Assembly: GCA_028868855.1 (NCBI GenBank)
Contig: JAGWTR010000001.1
Coordinates: forward strand, 310,001 to 374,000
Direction of reading: 5' to 3'
Source of the DNA: Burkholderiales bacterium
GTDB lineage: Bacteria > Pseudomonadota > Gammaproteobacteria > Burkholderiales > Burkholderiaceae_C
Length of the DNA stretch: 64,000 bases
Shown here: in pieces, positions 1-7,927 of the stretch
Position numbering within the stretch: position 1 is the stretch's first letter
Layout of the letters: every line of letters begins with the position of its first letter
Notes under the pieces: generated by a model
What the model saw: the letters and a program-made list of their open reading frames with translations, nothing else
What the model was told of the DNA's origin: nothing
Database searches by the model: none
Translations under genes and position numbers: made by a program

Positions 1-401
1 AGGGTGGCCCTGGCATGCAGGAAATGCTGTACCCCACGTCCTACCTCAAGAGCAGGGGTCTGGGCAAGGAGTGCGCCTTGCTGACCGACGGTCGCTTCTC
101 GGGTGGCACGTCGGGCCTGTCGATCGGTCACGCCTCGCCCGAGGCGGCGTGCGGTGGCGCGATTGCGCTGGTTGAAGATGGCGACACCATCGAGATCGAC
201 ATCCCCAACCGCAAGATCCACCTGGCAGTCAGTCCCGAGACGTTGTCTGCTCGCCGTGAGGCCATGGAAGAGCGCGGCACCCATGCCTGGAAGCCGGTCA
301 AGCGCCAGCGTTATGTTTCGCAGGCATTGCAGGCCTACGCCTTGCTGACCACGTCGGCTGACACCGGCGCTGTGCGCGATCTTTCGCAGATCAAGTGCTG
401 A
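1..401 (+). CDS. ilvD: Dihydroxy-acid dehydratase, C-terminal part (5' end outside window)
   Basis: The gene runs in from the left edge in the frame beginning at base 3 and ends with TGA at 399-401. It leaves about 132 C-terminal residues of an enzyme that is normally 550-620 residues. The enzyme dehydrates 2,3-dihydroxy acids to 2-keto acids in cytoplasmic valine, leucine and isoleucine synthesis and carries an Fe-S cluster. The visible [12 protein letters not shown] segment and the [20 protein letters not shown] block are the C-terminal family signature that contributes to substrate and metal binding. A strong bidirectional terminator follows at once. The identification is firm; the missing N-terminus simply reflects the window edge. 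Confidence 0.95.
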   Translation, partial: GGPGMQEMLYPTSYLKSRGLGKECALLTDGRFSGGTSGLSIGHASPEAACGGAIALVEDGDTIEIDIPNRKIHLAVSPETLSARREAMEERGTHAWKPVKRQRYVSQALQAYALLTTSADTGAVRDLSQIKC

Positions 402-421
402 TCGCCCTGATGGCTTGACTC

Positions 422-449
422 AAAAGGCCCGTCACACGCGGGCCTTTTT
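422..449. terminator. Bidirectional intrinsic terminator between ilvD and the antiporter gene
   Basis: AAAGGCCCG and GCGGGCCTTT form a GC-rich stem with a short loop. The stem is flanked by T-runs on the right (plus strand) and by an A-run on the left that reads as T on the minus strand. It lies between two convergent stop codons (401 and 472), so it can serve both genes. Confidence 0.85.
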
Positions 450-471
450 CATGGCGGGTCGCTTGCCCTGA

Positions 472-1734
472 TCACAGGAGCTTGAAAGCCAGCAGTGCCA
501 CGAGGGTCGGTGCCAAGGCCGCCAGCAGCAGCCCTGCGGCGTTAATGGACTGATCAGGGAAGCCGATCTTCAGGATGGATGCACCTGCCGGGTTGGGCGC
601 ATTGGCAATGATGGTCAGGCCGCCACCTGTGACTGCACCGGCGACCAGTGCGTACTTGAATTCGTCGCTCAAACCTTGCACGAGCGAACCCAAGTAAGTC
701 AGTGCGGCGTTGTCGGTGATCGCTGTCAGCGCCGTCGCGCCAAAAAAGACGCTGGTGTGATCCATCGTCAGCAACAAAGGCTCCAGCCACCATTGCTGCA
801 CACCGCCCAACACCACCAACCCCGACAGGAAAAAAGCCACCAGCAGTCCCTCGCGCAGGATCAGGGGGCTTTGATGGCGTGCATAGGCGGTGGTAAAGCC
901 CAGGAAAAACAGGAGCAAACCCATGAACAGGGCAGGGTGGTGGGCGAACACGACCACGCCGATCAGGAACAGCGTGTGAACGAGGCTGACTGCCCATGGA
1001 GCGGCTTGCGCCTCTTGATCGGCTGCCGCCAGGGCGTGCACCTTGAGCAGTTCCCGGCGGAATATCAGCACCAGGCTCACGGCATTGACCACGACTGCCA
1101 GCGCAGCGCGCCATCCAAAGGTGAGGGCCATGAAGTGCATGTCCCATCCCCACACTCCCGCCACCATCAGCACCGGCGGCGCGGCAAACGGTGTGAGTGT
1201 GCCGCCAATCGACACGTTGGCAAAGAGAACTCCCAACGTGGCGTATTTCAACCGGGTGGACACCCGGGCCATGAACAGGCGCTCACGCAGCAGCAGCGCG
1301 GCCAATGTCATGGCGGCCGGTTCCGTGATGAAGGAGCCCAGCAAAGGCACGAACGTCAGCGTCACCAACATGAAGGACCAGCCGTCCGGCAAGGGCAGGC
1401 AACGGGCCAGCCGTCGAGTGATGCCGCCGGCCAGGTCCAGCACGGGTTTGCTTGCGGCCACCACCATGATGGCGAACACAAACATGGGTTCGGTGAAGTT
1501 GCGGGTGTCGAGGTAGCTGATGGCGGCCTGCTGGCCTTCCACGGCAAACATCAGCACGATCAGGACCATGGCCCAAAAGCCAAACACCACCTCGACCTCG
1601 CCCAATAAGTGCCACACGCCCGCATGGGCCGGTTGTTGACGAGCCAGACGCTCAAACAATTTGGTTGAAAAGGTGTGCACCACCGCCAAGGTAAACAAGG
1701 TGGCACCGACCATCTGAATAGGCGTGGGGTTCAT
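472..1734 (-). CDS. Putative Na+/H+ antiporter (PF07399-type membrane protein)
   Basis: This 420-residue, very hydrophobic protein has about ten to twelve predicted membrane segments spread along its whole length. The N-terminal portion (HTFSTKLFERLARQQP, then GEVEVVFGFWAMVL) and the ITEPAAMTLAALLL and TDNAALTYLGSL segments resemble the putative Na+/H+ antiporter family within the ion-transporter superfamily. Acidic residues lie inside membrane helices, as expected for cation/proton exchange. The ATG at 1734 is supported by AGGA eight bases upstream. It is divergent from lgt with a 106-base gap. The substrate is inferred from the family only and has not been demonstrated; transport of another cation is possible. 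Confidence 0.75.
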   Translation of the reverse strand: MNPTPIQMVGATLFTLAVVHTFSTKLFERLARQQPAHAGVWHLLGEVEVVFGFWAMVLIVLMFAVEGQQAAISYLDTRNFTEPMFVFAIMVVAASKPVLDLAGGITRRLARCLPLPDGWSFMLVTLTFVPLLGSFITEPAAMTLAALLLRERLFMARVSTRLKYATLGVLFANVSIGGTLTPFAAPPVLMVAGVWGWDMHFMALTFGWRAALAVVVNAVSLVLIFRRELLKVHALAAADQEAQAAPWAVSLVHTLFLIGVVVFAHHPALFMGLLLFFLGFTTAYARHQSPLILREGLLVAFFLSGLVVLGGVQQWWLEPLLLTMDHTSVFFGATALTAITDNAALTYLGSLVQGLSDEFKYALVAGAVTGGGLTIIANAPNPAGASILKIGFPDQSINAAGLLLAALAPTLVALLAFKLL

Positions 1735-1840
1735 GGCGGTATCCTAGCAAGGTTGAGTCCGTGAGTCGGCGCATCGGTTATCGTTCGATCCGGTTTCCCT
1801 TTGGCCACGACTTGACCGCGCCTTCAGCGTCCACCCCACC

Positions 1841-2662
1841 ATGCTTGTTCACCCCCAGTTCAATCCCATCGCCCTGGACCTCGGCCCACTCAAAGTGCAC
1901 TGGTATGGCCTGACCTATCTGGTGGCCTTCACCTTGTTTTATCTGCTGGCCAATGCGCGGGCGCGGCGTGCACCATTTGCCCAGGCCGGTTGGACCAGGG
2001 CCCAGGTGGAGGATCTGTTGTTCTTTGGCGTGATGGGCGTGGTGCTGGGTGGTCGCCTGGGCTATGTATTTTTCTACAAGCCTGGTTATTACCTCAGCCA
2101 CCCCGCTGAAATCCTCGCGGTGTGGCAAGGGGGCATGGCTTTTCACGGGGGCTTGCTGGGCGTGATGGTCGCCATGCTCGTCTACGCAAAGCGGCAGGGC
2201 CGGCATTTTTTCGAGGTGGCCGATCTGGTGGCGCCTTGCGTGCCGGTGGGGTTGGCGGCAGGGCGCGTTGGTAACTTCATCAACGGCGAACTGTGGGGGC
2301 GGCTGGCCGACCCTTCCCTGCCATGGGCCATGGTCTTTCCTCAATCGGGGTCCAGCGAGCCACGTCACCCCTCTCAGCTGTATCAATTCGGCCTTGAAGG
2401 GTTGACCTTGTTCGCCTTGTTGTGGTGGTATGGCCGCAAGCCACGTCCGCTGGGCGCCGTGGCTGGCATGTTCATGATCGGCTACGGCGTGTTCCGTTTC
2501 ATCGCCGAATACTTCCGCGAACCCGATGACTTCCTGGGCTTGCTGGCTCTGAATATGAGCATGGGGCAGTGGCTGTGCGTGCCCATGGTCTTGGCGGGCA
2601 TCTTGATATGGTGGCTTGCCGCCAAAAAAGACGCCTTCCGGCCCAGAAACCAGAAGGCGTGA
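1841..2662 (+). CDS. lgt: Prolipoprotein diacylglyceryl transferase
   Basis: This 273-residue inner-membrane enzyme transfers diacylglycerol from phosphatidylglycerol to the lipobox cysteine of prelipoproteins, the first step of lipoprotein maturation. About seven hydrophobic segments are visible. The family landmarks are present: HWYGLTYL near residue 20, [10 protein letters not shown] near 70, [12 protein letters not shown] with the essential histidine near 104, and [15 protein letters not shown] near 145, which holds the conserved asparagine and arginine. Length is typical. No strong ribosome binding site precedes the ATG, but the N-terminus [12 protein letters not shown] matches the family. 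Its last codons double as a terminator for the opposite-strand nrt operon. Confidence 0.96.
   Translation: MLVHPQFNPIALDLGPLKVHWYGLTYLVAFTLFYLLANARARRAPFAQAGWTRAQVEDLLFFGVMGVVLGGRLGYVFFYKPGYYLSHPAEILAVWQGGMAFHGGLLGVMVAMLVYAKRQGRHFFEVADLVAPCVPVGLAAGRVGNFINGELWGRLADPSLPWAMVFPQSGSSEPRHPSQLYQFGLEGLTLFALLWWYGRKPRPLGAVAGMFMIGYGVFRFIAEYFREPDDFLGLLALNMSMGQWLCVPMVLAGILIWWLAAKKDAFRPRNQKA
2624..2660 (-). terminator. Intrinsic terminator of the nrt operon, inside the 3' end of lgt
   Basis: Read on the minus strand, ACGCCTTC (2660-2653) pairs with GAAGGCGT (2638-2631), an uninterrupted 8-bp stem. A C and six T residues (2629-2624) follow. It lies 16 bases beyond the stop of the ATPase gene at 2677 and wholly within the last 13 codons of lgt. 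Confidence 0.8.
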
Positions 2663-2676
2663 GCCTAAGAAGCCAC

Positions 2677-3477
2677 TCAGGCTGCCTTGGACTCGATCCC
2701 TCCGTGGCGCGTGTACAAGAAGTCCAGCACCGCTTTGCGGCAGTGCATATAGGTGGGGTCCTCTGCCAGTTCAACCCGATGGCGGGGACGAACCAGGGGC
2801 ACGGTCACGATCTCGCCAATCGTCGCCGCAGGGCCGTTGCTCATCATCACGATGCGGTCTGATAGCAGCACGGCTTCGTCCACGTCGTGCGTCACCATCA
2901 CCACGGTGCTTTGCGTGCGGGCCACGATCTTGAGCAACTCGTCCTGCAAGTTGGCGCGGGTCAAGGCATCCAGGGCGCCAAAGGGTTCATCCATCAGCAA
3001 GACCTTGGGCTCCATCGCCAGGGCGCGGGCAATGCCCACCCGTTGTTTCATGCCGCCGGAGATTTCATGCGGCCGCTTTCCGATCGCATGACCCATGCCG
3101 ACCAGTTCAAGGGCGTCGAGGGTGCGCTGCTTGAGTTGCTCCTTGGTTTCCTTGTCGCCAAATACCCGCTCCACCGCCAGATAGACGTTTTGATGACACG
3201 TCAACCACGGCAACAGCGAGTGGTTTTGGAACACGACAGCGCGCTCAGGCCCCGGTGCATTGATTTCCTTGTTGTCGCAGATCAGCGCGCCGGCTGAGGG
3301 TTTGAGCAAGCCCGCGATCAGATTCAGCAGGGTGGACTTGCCACACCCGGAGTGCCCGATCAGGGTCACGAACTCGCCCTGGTCGATGCCCAGGTTGATG
3401 TTGGTCAGGGCGTGGAAGCGCCCCCGCTTGGTGTTGAACACCATCTCGGTGCTGTGGATGTCGATGAACTGACTCAT
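2677..3477 (-). CDS. Nitrate/nitrite ABC transporter ATP-binding protein (NrtC/NrtD/NasD type)
   Basis: This 266-residue cytoplasmic ATPase energises the nitrate importer formed with the two genes upstream. Walker A is GHSGCGKST near residue 42, the Q-loop is in VVFQNHSLLPWLT, the ABC signature is ISGGMKQR near 140, and Walker B is VLLMDEPFGALD near 160, followed by the switch histidine in VMVTHDVDEAV. The family is nitrate/sulfonate/taurine ATPases. There is no C-terminal substrate-binding-like extension, so it resembles NrtD or NasD rather than the long NrtC. GGAG lies nine bases before the ATG. It is the last gene of the operon, ending at the terminator inside lgt. Confidence 0.9.
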   Translation of the reverse strand: MSQFIDIHSTEMVFNTKRGRFHALTNINLGIDQGEFVTLIGHSGCGKSTLLNLIAGLLKPSAGALICDNKEINAPGPERAVVFQNHSLLPWLTCHQNVYLAVERVFGDKETKEQLKQRTLDALELVGMGHAIGKRPHEISGGMKQRVGIARALAMEPKVLLMDEPFGALDALTRANLQDELLKIVARTQSTVVMVTHDVDEAVLLSDRIVMMSNGPAATIGEIVTVPLVRPRHRVELAEDPTYMHCRKAVLDFLYTRHGGIESKAA

Positions 3478-3494
3478 GCTGGTGCTCCGCAGGT

Positions 3495-4367
3495 TTATTC
3501 AAAGCTGAAGCGCTTGGCCACGCTCATCAGCAGCTGCTCGAGCAGCAGGCCGACGATGCCAATCACGAAAATGGCGATCAGGATGTGGGCCACGTTGAGG
3601 TTGTTCCATTCGTCCCAGACCCAAAAGCCGATGCCCACGCCACCGGTCAACATCTCGGCCGCCACGATCACCAGCCAGGCCGTGCTCACCGACAGACGCA
3701 CGCCGGTCAGCATGTAGGGCAGCACCGAGGGAAGGAGGATGCGCGTGACGATCTTCCACTCGCTCAGGTTCAGCACCTTGGCCACGTTCAGGTAGTCCTC
3801 GGGCACGCGCTGCACGCCCACCGCTGTGTTGATGATCATGGGCCAGATTGAGCAGATGAAGATCGTCCAGATGGCGGCCGGGTCGGCCGACTTGAACACC
3901 ATCAGGCCAATGGGTAACCAGGCCAGCGGAGAGACCGGGCGCAGCAAGCTGATCAAGGGCGACAGCATGTTGTTGATGAAAGTGACTCGCCCGATCAAGA
4001 AGCCCATTGGTATGCCCACCAGGGCGGCCAGGCCAAATCCGACGGCCACGCGCTTGAGCGAGTACCAGATGTTCCAGCCCAGGCCCTGGTCATTGGGCCC
4101 GTTTTGGTAGAACGGGTCCGCGAACAGTTTGACCGCCTCGGTCCAGGTGGCCGCCGGTGTCGGAAAGGTCGTGCTGTTCATGGTCAGTAGGGCCCAGATG
4201 CCCAGTAGAAGGCCGATTCCGCACAGGGGCGGTAGGACTTTGAGCAGCAGGCTCGACCAGTCAAAGGGCGGGGCGACCGGCGCCACATTGGATACATTGG
4301 GCGCCACCTTGGTCAATTTCGTGACCTCACTGGCTTCGGATGGGTTGTGAAACACGGCACTGACCAT
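3495..4367 (-). CDS. nrtB: Nitrate ABC transporter permease
   Basis: This permease of about 290 residues has six predicted membrane helices. Its EAA-type loop, around LRPVSPLAWLPIGLMVF and the following WPMIINTAVGVQRVP, is where the ATPase docks. This is typical of NrtB/NasE permeases of the nitrate/sulfonate/bicarbonate group. An upstream ATG at 4379 directly abuts the nrtA stop codon (TAAATG) and could allow translational coupling. The ATG at 4367 has GGAG at ideal distance and is preferred here. It sits between nrtA and the ATPase gene on the same strand with very short gaps, so the three form one transcription unit. Confidence 0.9.
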   Translation of the reverse strand: MVSAVFHNPSEASEVTKLTKVAPNVSNVAPVAPPFDWSSLLLKVLPPLCGIGLLLGIWALLTMNSTTFPTPAATWTEAVKLFADPFYQNGPNDQGLGWNIWYSLKRVAVGFGLAALVGIPMGFLIGRVTFINNMLSPLISLLRPVSPLAWLPIGLMVFKSADPAAIWTIFICSIWPMIINTAVGVQRVPEDYLNVAKVLNLSEWKIVTRILLPSVLPYMLTGVRLSVSTAWLVIVAAEMLTGGVGIGFWVWDEWNNLNVAHILIAIFVIGIVGLLLEQLLMSVAKRFSFE

Positions 4368-4379
4368 GAGGGACTCCAT

Positions 4380-5603
4380 TTAAGCCTTGACCTTGAAACC
4401 GTCGGCGTACTTGGCGGGGTCTTTGCCGTTCCACACCACGCCATCGAGCAACTTACTGGTGCGCATCACATCTTTGGGAACACTGATCTTCATGGCGCCC
4501 GCCACGTCCTTGTAGAGGTCGACCTGATTGATCTGTTTGGCCACGGCCAGGTAATCGGGGTGCTGCTTGAGCAACCCCCAGCGCTTGTGCTGGGTCAGGA
4601 ACCACATGCCGTCGGACAGGTAGGGGAAGTTCACCGCGCCATCGTTGAAGAACTTCATGTGGTTAGGGTCATCCCAGGTCTTGCCCAGGCCGTTCTGGTA
4701 GCGGCCAAGAATGCGCTGGTTGATGGCGTCCACGCTGGTGTTCACGTAAGACTTTGCCGCGATGGTCTCGGCCATCTTCAGCTTGTTTTGGAGGCTGGCA
4801 TCAATCCAGCGACTGGCTTCCAGCACGGCCATCATGACGGCGCGGGCCGTGTTGGGGTGCTTCTTGACGAACTCGCCCGTGGTGCCCAGCACCTTCTCGG
4901 GGTGGTCCTTCCAGATGTCCTGCGTGGTGATGGCGGTGATGCCAATGCCGTCCATGATGGCGCGGTGACCCCACGGTTCGCCCACGCAGAAGCCGTCCAT
5001 ATTGCCCACCCGCATGTTCGCGACCATTTGCGGGGGCGGCACGGTGATCACTTTCGCGTCGGTCACCGGGCTGATACCAGCGCAGGCCAGCCAGTAGTTC
5101 AGCCACATCGCATGAGTGCCGGTGGGGAAGGTGCCCGCGAAGGTGTACTCGCGTTTCTCGGCGGCCATCAATTTGGCCAGTGAAGGGCCATCAACCGCGC
5201 CCTTGTTCGACAAGGCTCTGGACAGCGTGATGGCCTGGCCGTTGTTGTTCAGGCTCATCAACACGGCCATGTCCTTTTTGGGGCCGCTGATACCCAGGTG
5301 CACGCCATAGATCAGGCCGTACAGCACATGTGCCATGTCCAGCTCGCCATTAACCAGCTTGTCGCGAACACCGGCCCAGGAGGCCTCCTTGCTGGGAATG
5401 ATCTTGACGCCATACTTCTTGTCGAAACCCAGCACCGAGGCCATCACGACTGAGGCGCAATCGGTCAGCGGGATGAAGCCGATCTTGACTTCTTCCTTCT
5501 CGGGCTTGTCCGAGCCTGCGGCCCACACCGCCGATTGCAGCCCAGGCACGACGCCCACGGCACTGGCAGCCGCAGCGGTTTTCAAGATGGAGCGACGGGA
5601 CAT
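4380..5603 (-). CDS. nrtA: Nitrate ABC transporter substrate-binding protein, Tat-exported
   Basis: This NrtA/NasF-type nitrate-binding protein of about 407 residues begins with a twin-arginine signal (SRRSILK, then an alanine-rich hydrophobic stretch and cleavage near VWAAG). It is therefore predicted to fold before export and work in the periplasm. VKIGFIPLTDCASVVMA near mature residue 10 and the GNMDGFCVGEPWG block are characteristic of the nitrate/bicarbonate-binding family. ATGs at 5642, 5624 and 5603 are in frame. The last has AGGA about eight bases upstream and is preferred, although a longer N-region is possible. It is the first gene of the operon, preceded by the terminator-containing leader at 5652-5784. 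Confidence 0.88.
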   Translation of the reverse strand: MSRRSILKTAAAASAVGVVPGLQSAVWAAGSDKPEKEEVKIGFIPLTDCASVVMASVLGFDKKYGVKIIPSKEASWAGVRDKLVNGELDMAHVLYGLIYGVHLGISGPKKDMAVLMSLNNNGQAITLSRALSNKGAVDGPSLAKLMAAEKREYTFAGTFPTGTHAMWLNYWLACAGISPVTDAKVITVPPPQMVANMRVGNMDGFCVGEPWGHRAIMDGIGITAITTQDIWKDHPEKVLGTTGEFVKKHPNTARAVMMAVLEASRWIDASLQNKLKMAETIAAKSYVNTSVDAINQRILGRYQNGLGKTWDDPNHMKFFNDGAVNFPYLSDGMWFLTQHKRWGLLKQHPDYLAVAKQINQVDLYKDVAGAMKISVPKDVMRTSKLLDGVVWNGKDPAKYADGFKVKA

Positions 5604-5651
5604 TTTGAAATCCTGTGAGTTCATGGTGACTTCAGCTTTCATGGCCAGCGA

Positions 5652-5716
5652 TAAACAAAAAAGGCATCTGCCGTGAAGACCGCGCTGAACGCAGTTGCTT
5701 CTCGGAAGACGCCTTT
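5652..5716 (-). terminator. Leader terminator of the nrt operon
   Basis: On the minus strand the arms at 5716-5698 and 5678-5660 pair over about 19 positions, including one G-U pair and two mismatches. The outer six pairs are AAAGGC/GCCTTT. The 3' arm runs directly into TTTTTTG and then TTTAT. It sits just before the nrtA start codons and 8 bases after hairpin P2, so most transcripts should stop here unless an antiterminator acts. Confidence 0.85.
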
Positions 5717-5724
5717 GTCGGTGG

Positions 5725-5753
5725 CTTGAAGGCCCTTCATTGGGTTCTTCAAG
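5725..5753 (-). promoter_or_regulatory. ANTAR-type hexaloop hairpin P2
   Basis: Minus-strand CTTGAAG and CTTCAAG form a 7-bp lower stem. After a small internal loop, CCC pairs with GGG to close the six-base loop AATGAA (5741-5736). A at loop position 1 and G at position 4 are the bases recognised by ANTAR proteins. The hairpin lies between P1 and the leader terminator. Confidence 0.8.
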
Positions 5754-5760
5754 TCGGTAT

Positions 5761-5780
5761 CGAAATCGCCGTTGATTTCG
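5761..5780 (-). promoter_or_regulatory. ANTAR-type hexaloop hairpin P1
   Basis: Minus-strand CGAAATC and GATTTCG form a perfect 7-bp stem closing the six-base loop AACGGC, again with A1 and G4. It is separated from P2 by seven bases and begins about four bases after the start site predicted from the sigma-54 promoter, so it is effectively the 5' end of the transcript. Confidence 0.8.
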
Positions 5781-5795
5781 CTTGCTGGGTACTAC

Positions 5796-5810
5796 GCAAG
5801 CGTCGTGCCA
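5796..5810 (-). promoter_or_regulatory. Sigma-54 (RpoN) -24/-12 promoter of nrtABC
   Basis: On the minus strand TGGCAC (5810-5805), five bases and TTGC (5799-5796) match the RpoN consensus exactly, with correct spacing. Counting 12 bases from the GC of the -12 element puts the transcript start near 5784, immediately before hairpin P1. This implies nitrogen-status control by an NtrC-like activator. Confidence 0.85.
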
Positions 5811-5861
5811 GGCATGTTGGGTGGGTCAATGCCCTGTTGCAGGGCGAGGGCACGGTGATGG

Positions 5862-5897
5862 GGGCCGTGCTGGTGCGCGATAGGGCTGTAATGGTGC
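5862..5897. promoter_or_regulatory. Two tandem NtrC-like enhancer sites
   Basis: The pattern GGGC-N5-TGGTGC occurs at 5862-5876 and again at 5883-5897, exactly 21 bp (two helical turns) apart, centred about 85 and 106 bp upstream of the predicted nrt start. The right halves match the NtrC consensus GCAC-N5-TGGTGC fully; the left halves match only in part. Confidence 0.45.
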
Positions 5898-5917
5898 GGG
5901 ATGCGAACGCGTGCCTT

Positions 5918-6553
5918 TCAACTGAGCATGTCAGCGACATCCAGGAGTCGCTGCGCCACGTCGGCCAGCTTCAGGCCCTTGTCCATGGCGGTTTTGCGCA
6001 GGCGTGCATAAGCCTCTTGCTCAGACAGGCCATGCTTGGTCATCAGCACCCCTTTGGCCCGGTCGATCACCTTGCGCTCTTCAAGTTGGCCGCGCACATC
6101 GGCCAACTCACGGCGCAGCGCTTCTTCATGTTCGAAGCGGGCCATGGCCACGTCCATCACCGGCTTGATGCTGTCCGCGGGCAGTCCGGCCACCACATAC
6201 GCCGACACGCCTGCCGCAATGGCCGCGCGCACATGCGTCGTGTCCTCATCATCTGAAAAAAGCACGATGGGGCGGCGCTCATCGCGCGTGGCCATCACCA
6301 CATGCTCCAGGATGTCACGGCCCTGGCTTTCGGCGTCGACCACGATCATGTCAGGCTGGATCTGCGCGATGCGTTCTGGCAGGAACACGTCGGCGGGCAG
6401 GGCGGCCACGATGTTGAAGCCGGCCTCCAGCAAGGCAATGCGCAGCATGCGCGAGCGCTCCGCCTCGGCCCAGGCTGACGCATCGGTCTCGGGGTCGGCG
6501 GTCAGGTTCTCGGGCGCCACGATCACCAGGCGCATTTTTCGGGCTGCAGTCAT
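5918..6553 (-). CDS. nasT: NasT-type ANTAR antitermination regulator
   Basis: This protein of about 211 residues has an N-terminal receiver-like domain (about 1-130) and a C-terminal ANTAR RNA-binding domain (about 150-205, with RAKGVLMTKHGLSEQEAYARL and LADVAQRLLDV). The receiver keeps an aspartate in MIVVDAES but lacks the acidic pair after strand 1 and the conserved lysine, so it is probably a pseudo-receiver. In known systems NasT binds paired hexaloop hairpins in nitrate-assimilation leaders and prevents termination, and is held inactive by NasS. Exactly such a leader follows this gene. No nasS is present in the window. The ATG at 6553 is chosen because upstream codons do not look conserved. 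Confidence 0.88.
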   Translation of the reverse strand: MTAARKMRLVIVAPENLTADPETDASAWAEAERSRMLRIALLEAGFNIVAALPADVFLPERIAQIQPDMIVVDAESQGRDILEHVVMATRDERRPIVLFSDDEDTTHVRAAIAAGVSAYVVAGLPADSIKPVMDVAMARFEHEEALRRELADVRGQLEERKVIDRAKGVLMTKHGLSEQEAYARLRKTAMDKGLKLADVAQRLLDVADMLS

Positions 6554-6617
6554 GCCCAAGTCTATGCAATAAGCAAGCCTGCCTCCGGGCCATCTGGCGC
6601 GCACCTACACTGGCGAC

Positions 6618-7703
6618 ATGTCTGAATCTGCCCTTTGCATCCTCGGTATCGAATCATCCTGCGACGAAACCGGCGTGGCCCTGGTGGTCGTGGCCAAGCA
6701 GGGTCCCGTCCAATTGTTGTCGCACGCCTTGCACAGTCAGATCGACATGCACCAGGCCTACGGCGGCGTGGTGCCTGAACTGGCCTCGCGCGATCACATC
6801 CGCCGGGTGGTGCCGCTGGCTCGGCAAGTGCTAGCCGATGCAGACCGCACCATGGCCGACGTCGATGTGGTGGCCTACACCCGAGGCCCGGGTCTGGCGG
6901 GTGCATTGCTGGTGGGCGCCGGCGTGGCGTGCTCGCTGGCGACGGCCTTGGGCAGGCCCATGATCGGCATCCACCACCTGGAAGGCCACCTGCTGTCGCC
7001 CTTCCTGTCGGCCGATCCGCCGGAGTTCCCCTTTGTCGCCTTGCTGGTCTCGGGCGGGCACACCCAGTTGATGCGCGTCAACGGGGTAGGGCGCTACGAG
7101 TTGCTGGGCGAGACGGTGGACGACGCAGCTGGCGAGGCTTTTGACAAATCCGCCAAGCTGATGGGCCTGCCCTATCCCGGCGGGCCCCATTTGTCGCGCG
7201 TAGCCGAGTCGGGCGACCCCAAAGCGTTTGAGCTGCCGCGCCCTATGTTGCACAGCGGCAACCTGGACTTTTCGTTCGCGGGGCTTAAAACGTCGGTGCG
7301 CACACAGTTGCAAAAGCTTGGTCTGCTGGACAACGAGGCGGCGCTGGCGCAGGCCTGGGCGGCGGTGCCGGGCGGCGGTCCCTTGGTCGACCTGGCGGCC
7401 TCCACGCAAGCGGCCATCGTCGAGGTGTTGGTCAAGAAATCGCTGGCGGCTTTGAAAGCCACTGGCCTGAAGCGCCTGGTGGTGGCGGGCGGTGTGGGGG
7501 CCAACCGGCTTTTGCGCGAACAACTCAACCAAGCCGGTGCGCGCCGGGGCGTGCGGGTGCATTATCCCGAGCTGCACCTGTGCACGGACAACGGTGCCAT
7601 GATCGCCCTGGCTGGCGCGATGCGTTGGCAGGCAGGTCTGGCGATCTTGAGCCGCGAACCGGTATTTGACATTCAACCGCGTTGGGATCTGGCTCAGCTA
7701 TGA
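6618..7703 (+). CDS. tsaD: tRNA N6-adenosine threonylcarbamoyltransferase
   Basis: This 361-residue protein belongs to the Kae1/TsaD family (formerly Gcp/YgjD). It transfers threonylcarbamoyl from TsaC-made threonylcarbamoyl-AMP to A37 of ANN-decoding tRNAs together with TsaB and TsaE. The start [14 protein letters not shown] is the ASKHA phosphate-binding region. The metal-binding HxxxH is in IHHLEGH near residue 117. SGGHTQLM and the glycine-rich [13 protein letters not shown] near residue 295 are family hallmarks. Length is typical. It is divergent from nasT with a 64-base gap and is followed by the long leader of rpsO. Confidence 0.96.
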   Translation: MSESALCILGIESSCDETGVALVVVAKQGPVQLLSHALHSQIDMHQAYGGVVPELASRDHIRRVVPLARQVLADADRTMADVDVVAYTRGPGLAGALLVGAGVACSLATALGRPMIGIHHLEGHLLSPFLSADPPEFPFVALLVSGGHTQLMRVNGVGRYELLGETVDDAAGEAFDKSAKLMGLPYPGGPHLSRVAESGDPKAFELPRPMLHSGNLDFSFAGLKTSVRTQLQKLGLLDNEAALAQAWAAVPGGGPLVDLAASTQAAIVEVLVKKSLAALKATGLKRLVVAGGVGANRLLREQLNQAGARRGVRVHYPELHLCTDNGAMIALAGAMRWQAGLAILSREPVFDIQPRWDLAQL

Positions 7704-7734
7704 AGAATTCGATGCCCGTCGTGCCACCTCGCCT

Positions 7735-7757
7735 TTGCGGGCAAAACCAGTTATAAT
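7735..7757 (+). promoter_or_regulatory. Probable rpsO promoter (-10 element)
   Basis: A perfect TATAAT is present at 7752-7757 in the tsaD-rpsO gap. No good -35 lies at the usual spacing; TTGCGG at 7735-7740 is too close. The -10 match and the location before a ribosomal protein gene support a promoter, with start near 7764. Confidence 0.5.
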
Positions 7758-7800
7758 TTTCGGCTTACTGTCTTTTTGGGCGGTGAGTTTAAGCACGGCC

Positions 7801-7882
7801 TGGGTTGGTTTCACCCGGTGCCGCAAGTGTCCAACCCGAAACCCATGTGGGTCTGATCCGCGTGTGTCGCCAGACAAGGCGA
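7801..7882 (+). promoter_or_regulatory. Structured rpsO leader, candidate S15 autoregulatory site
   Basis: Between the putative promoter and rpsO, GGGTTGG (7802-7808) pairs with CCAACCC (7831-7837), and TCGCC (7867-7871) pairs with GGCGA (7878-7882) around a six-base loop. Smaller inner stems are also possible. S15 represses its own translation through leader RNA in several bacteria, by differing structures. Equivalence here is inferred. Confidence 0.4.
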
Positions 7883-7927
7883 TGCCAGGTGGCGGCCTCG
7901 GTTTCGAACCTCGAAACAGGAAAATCC

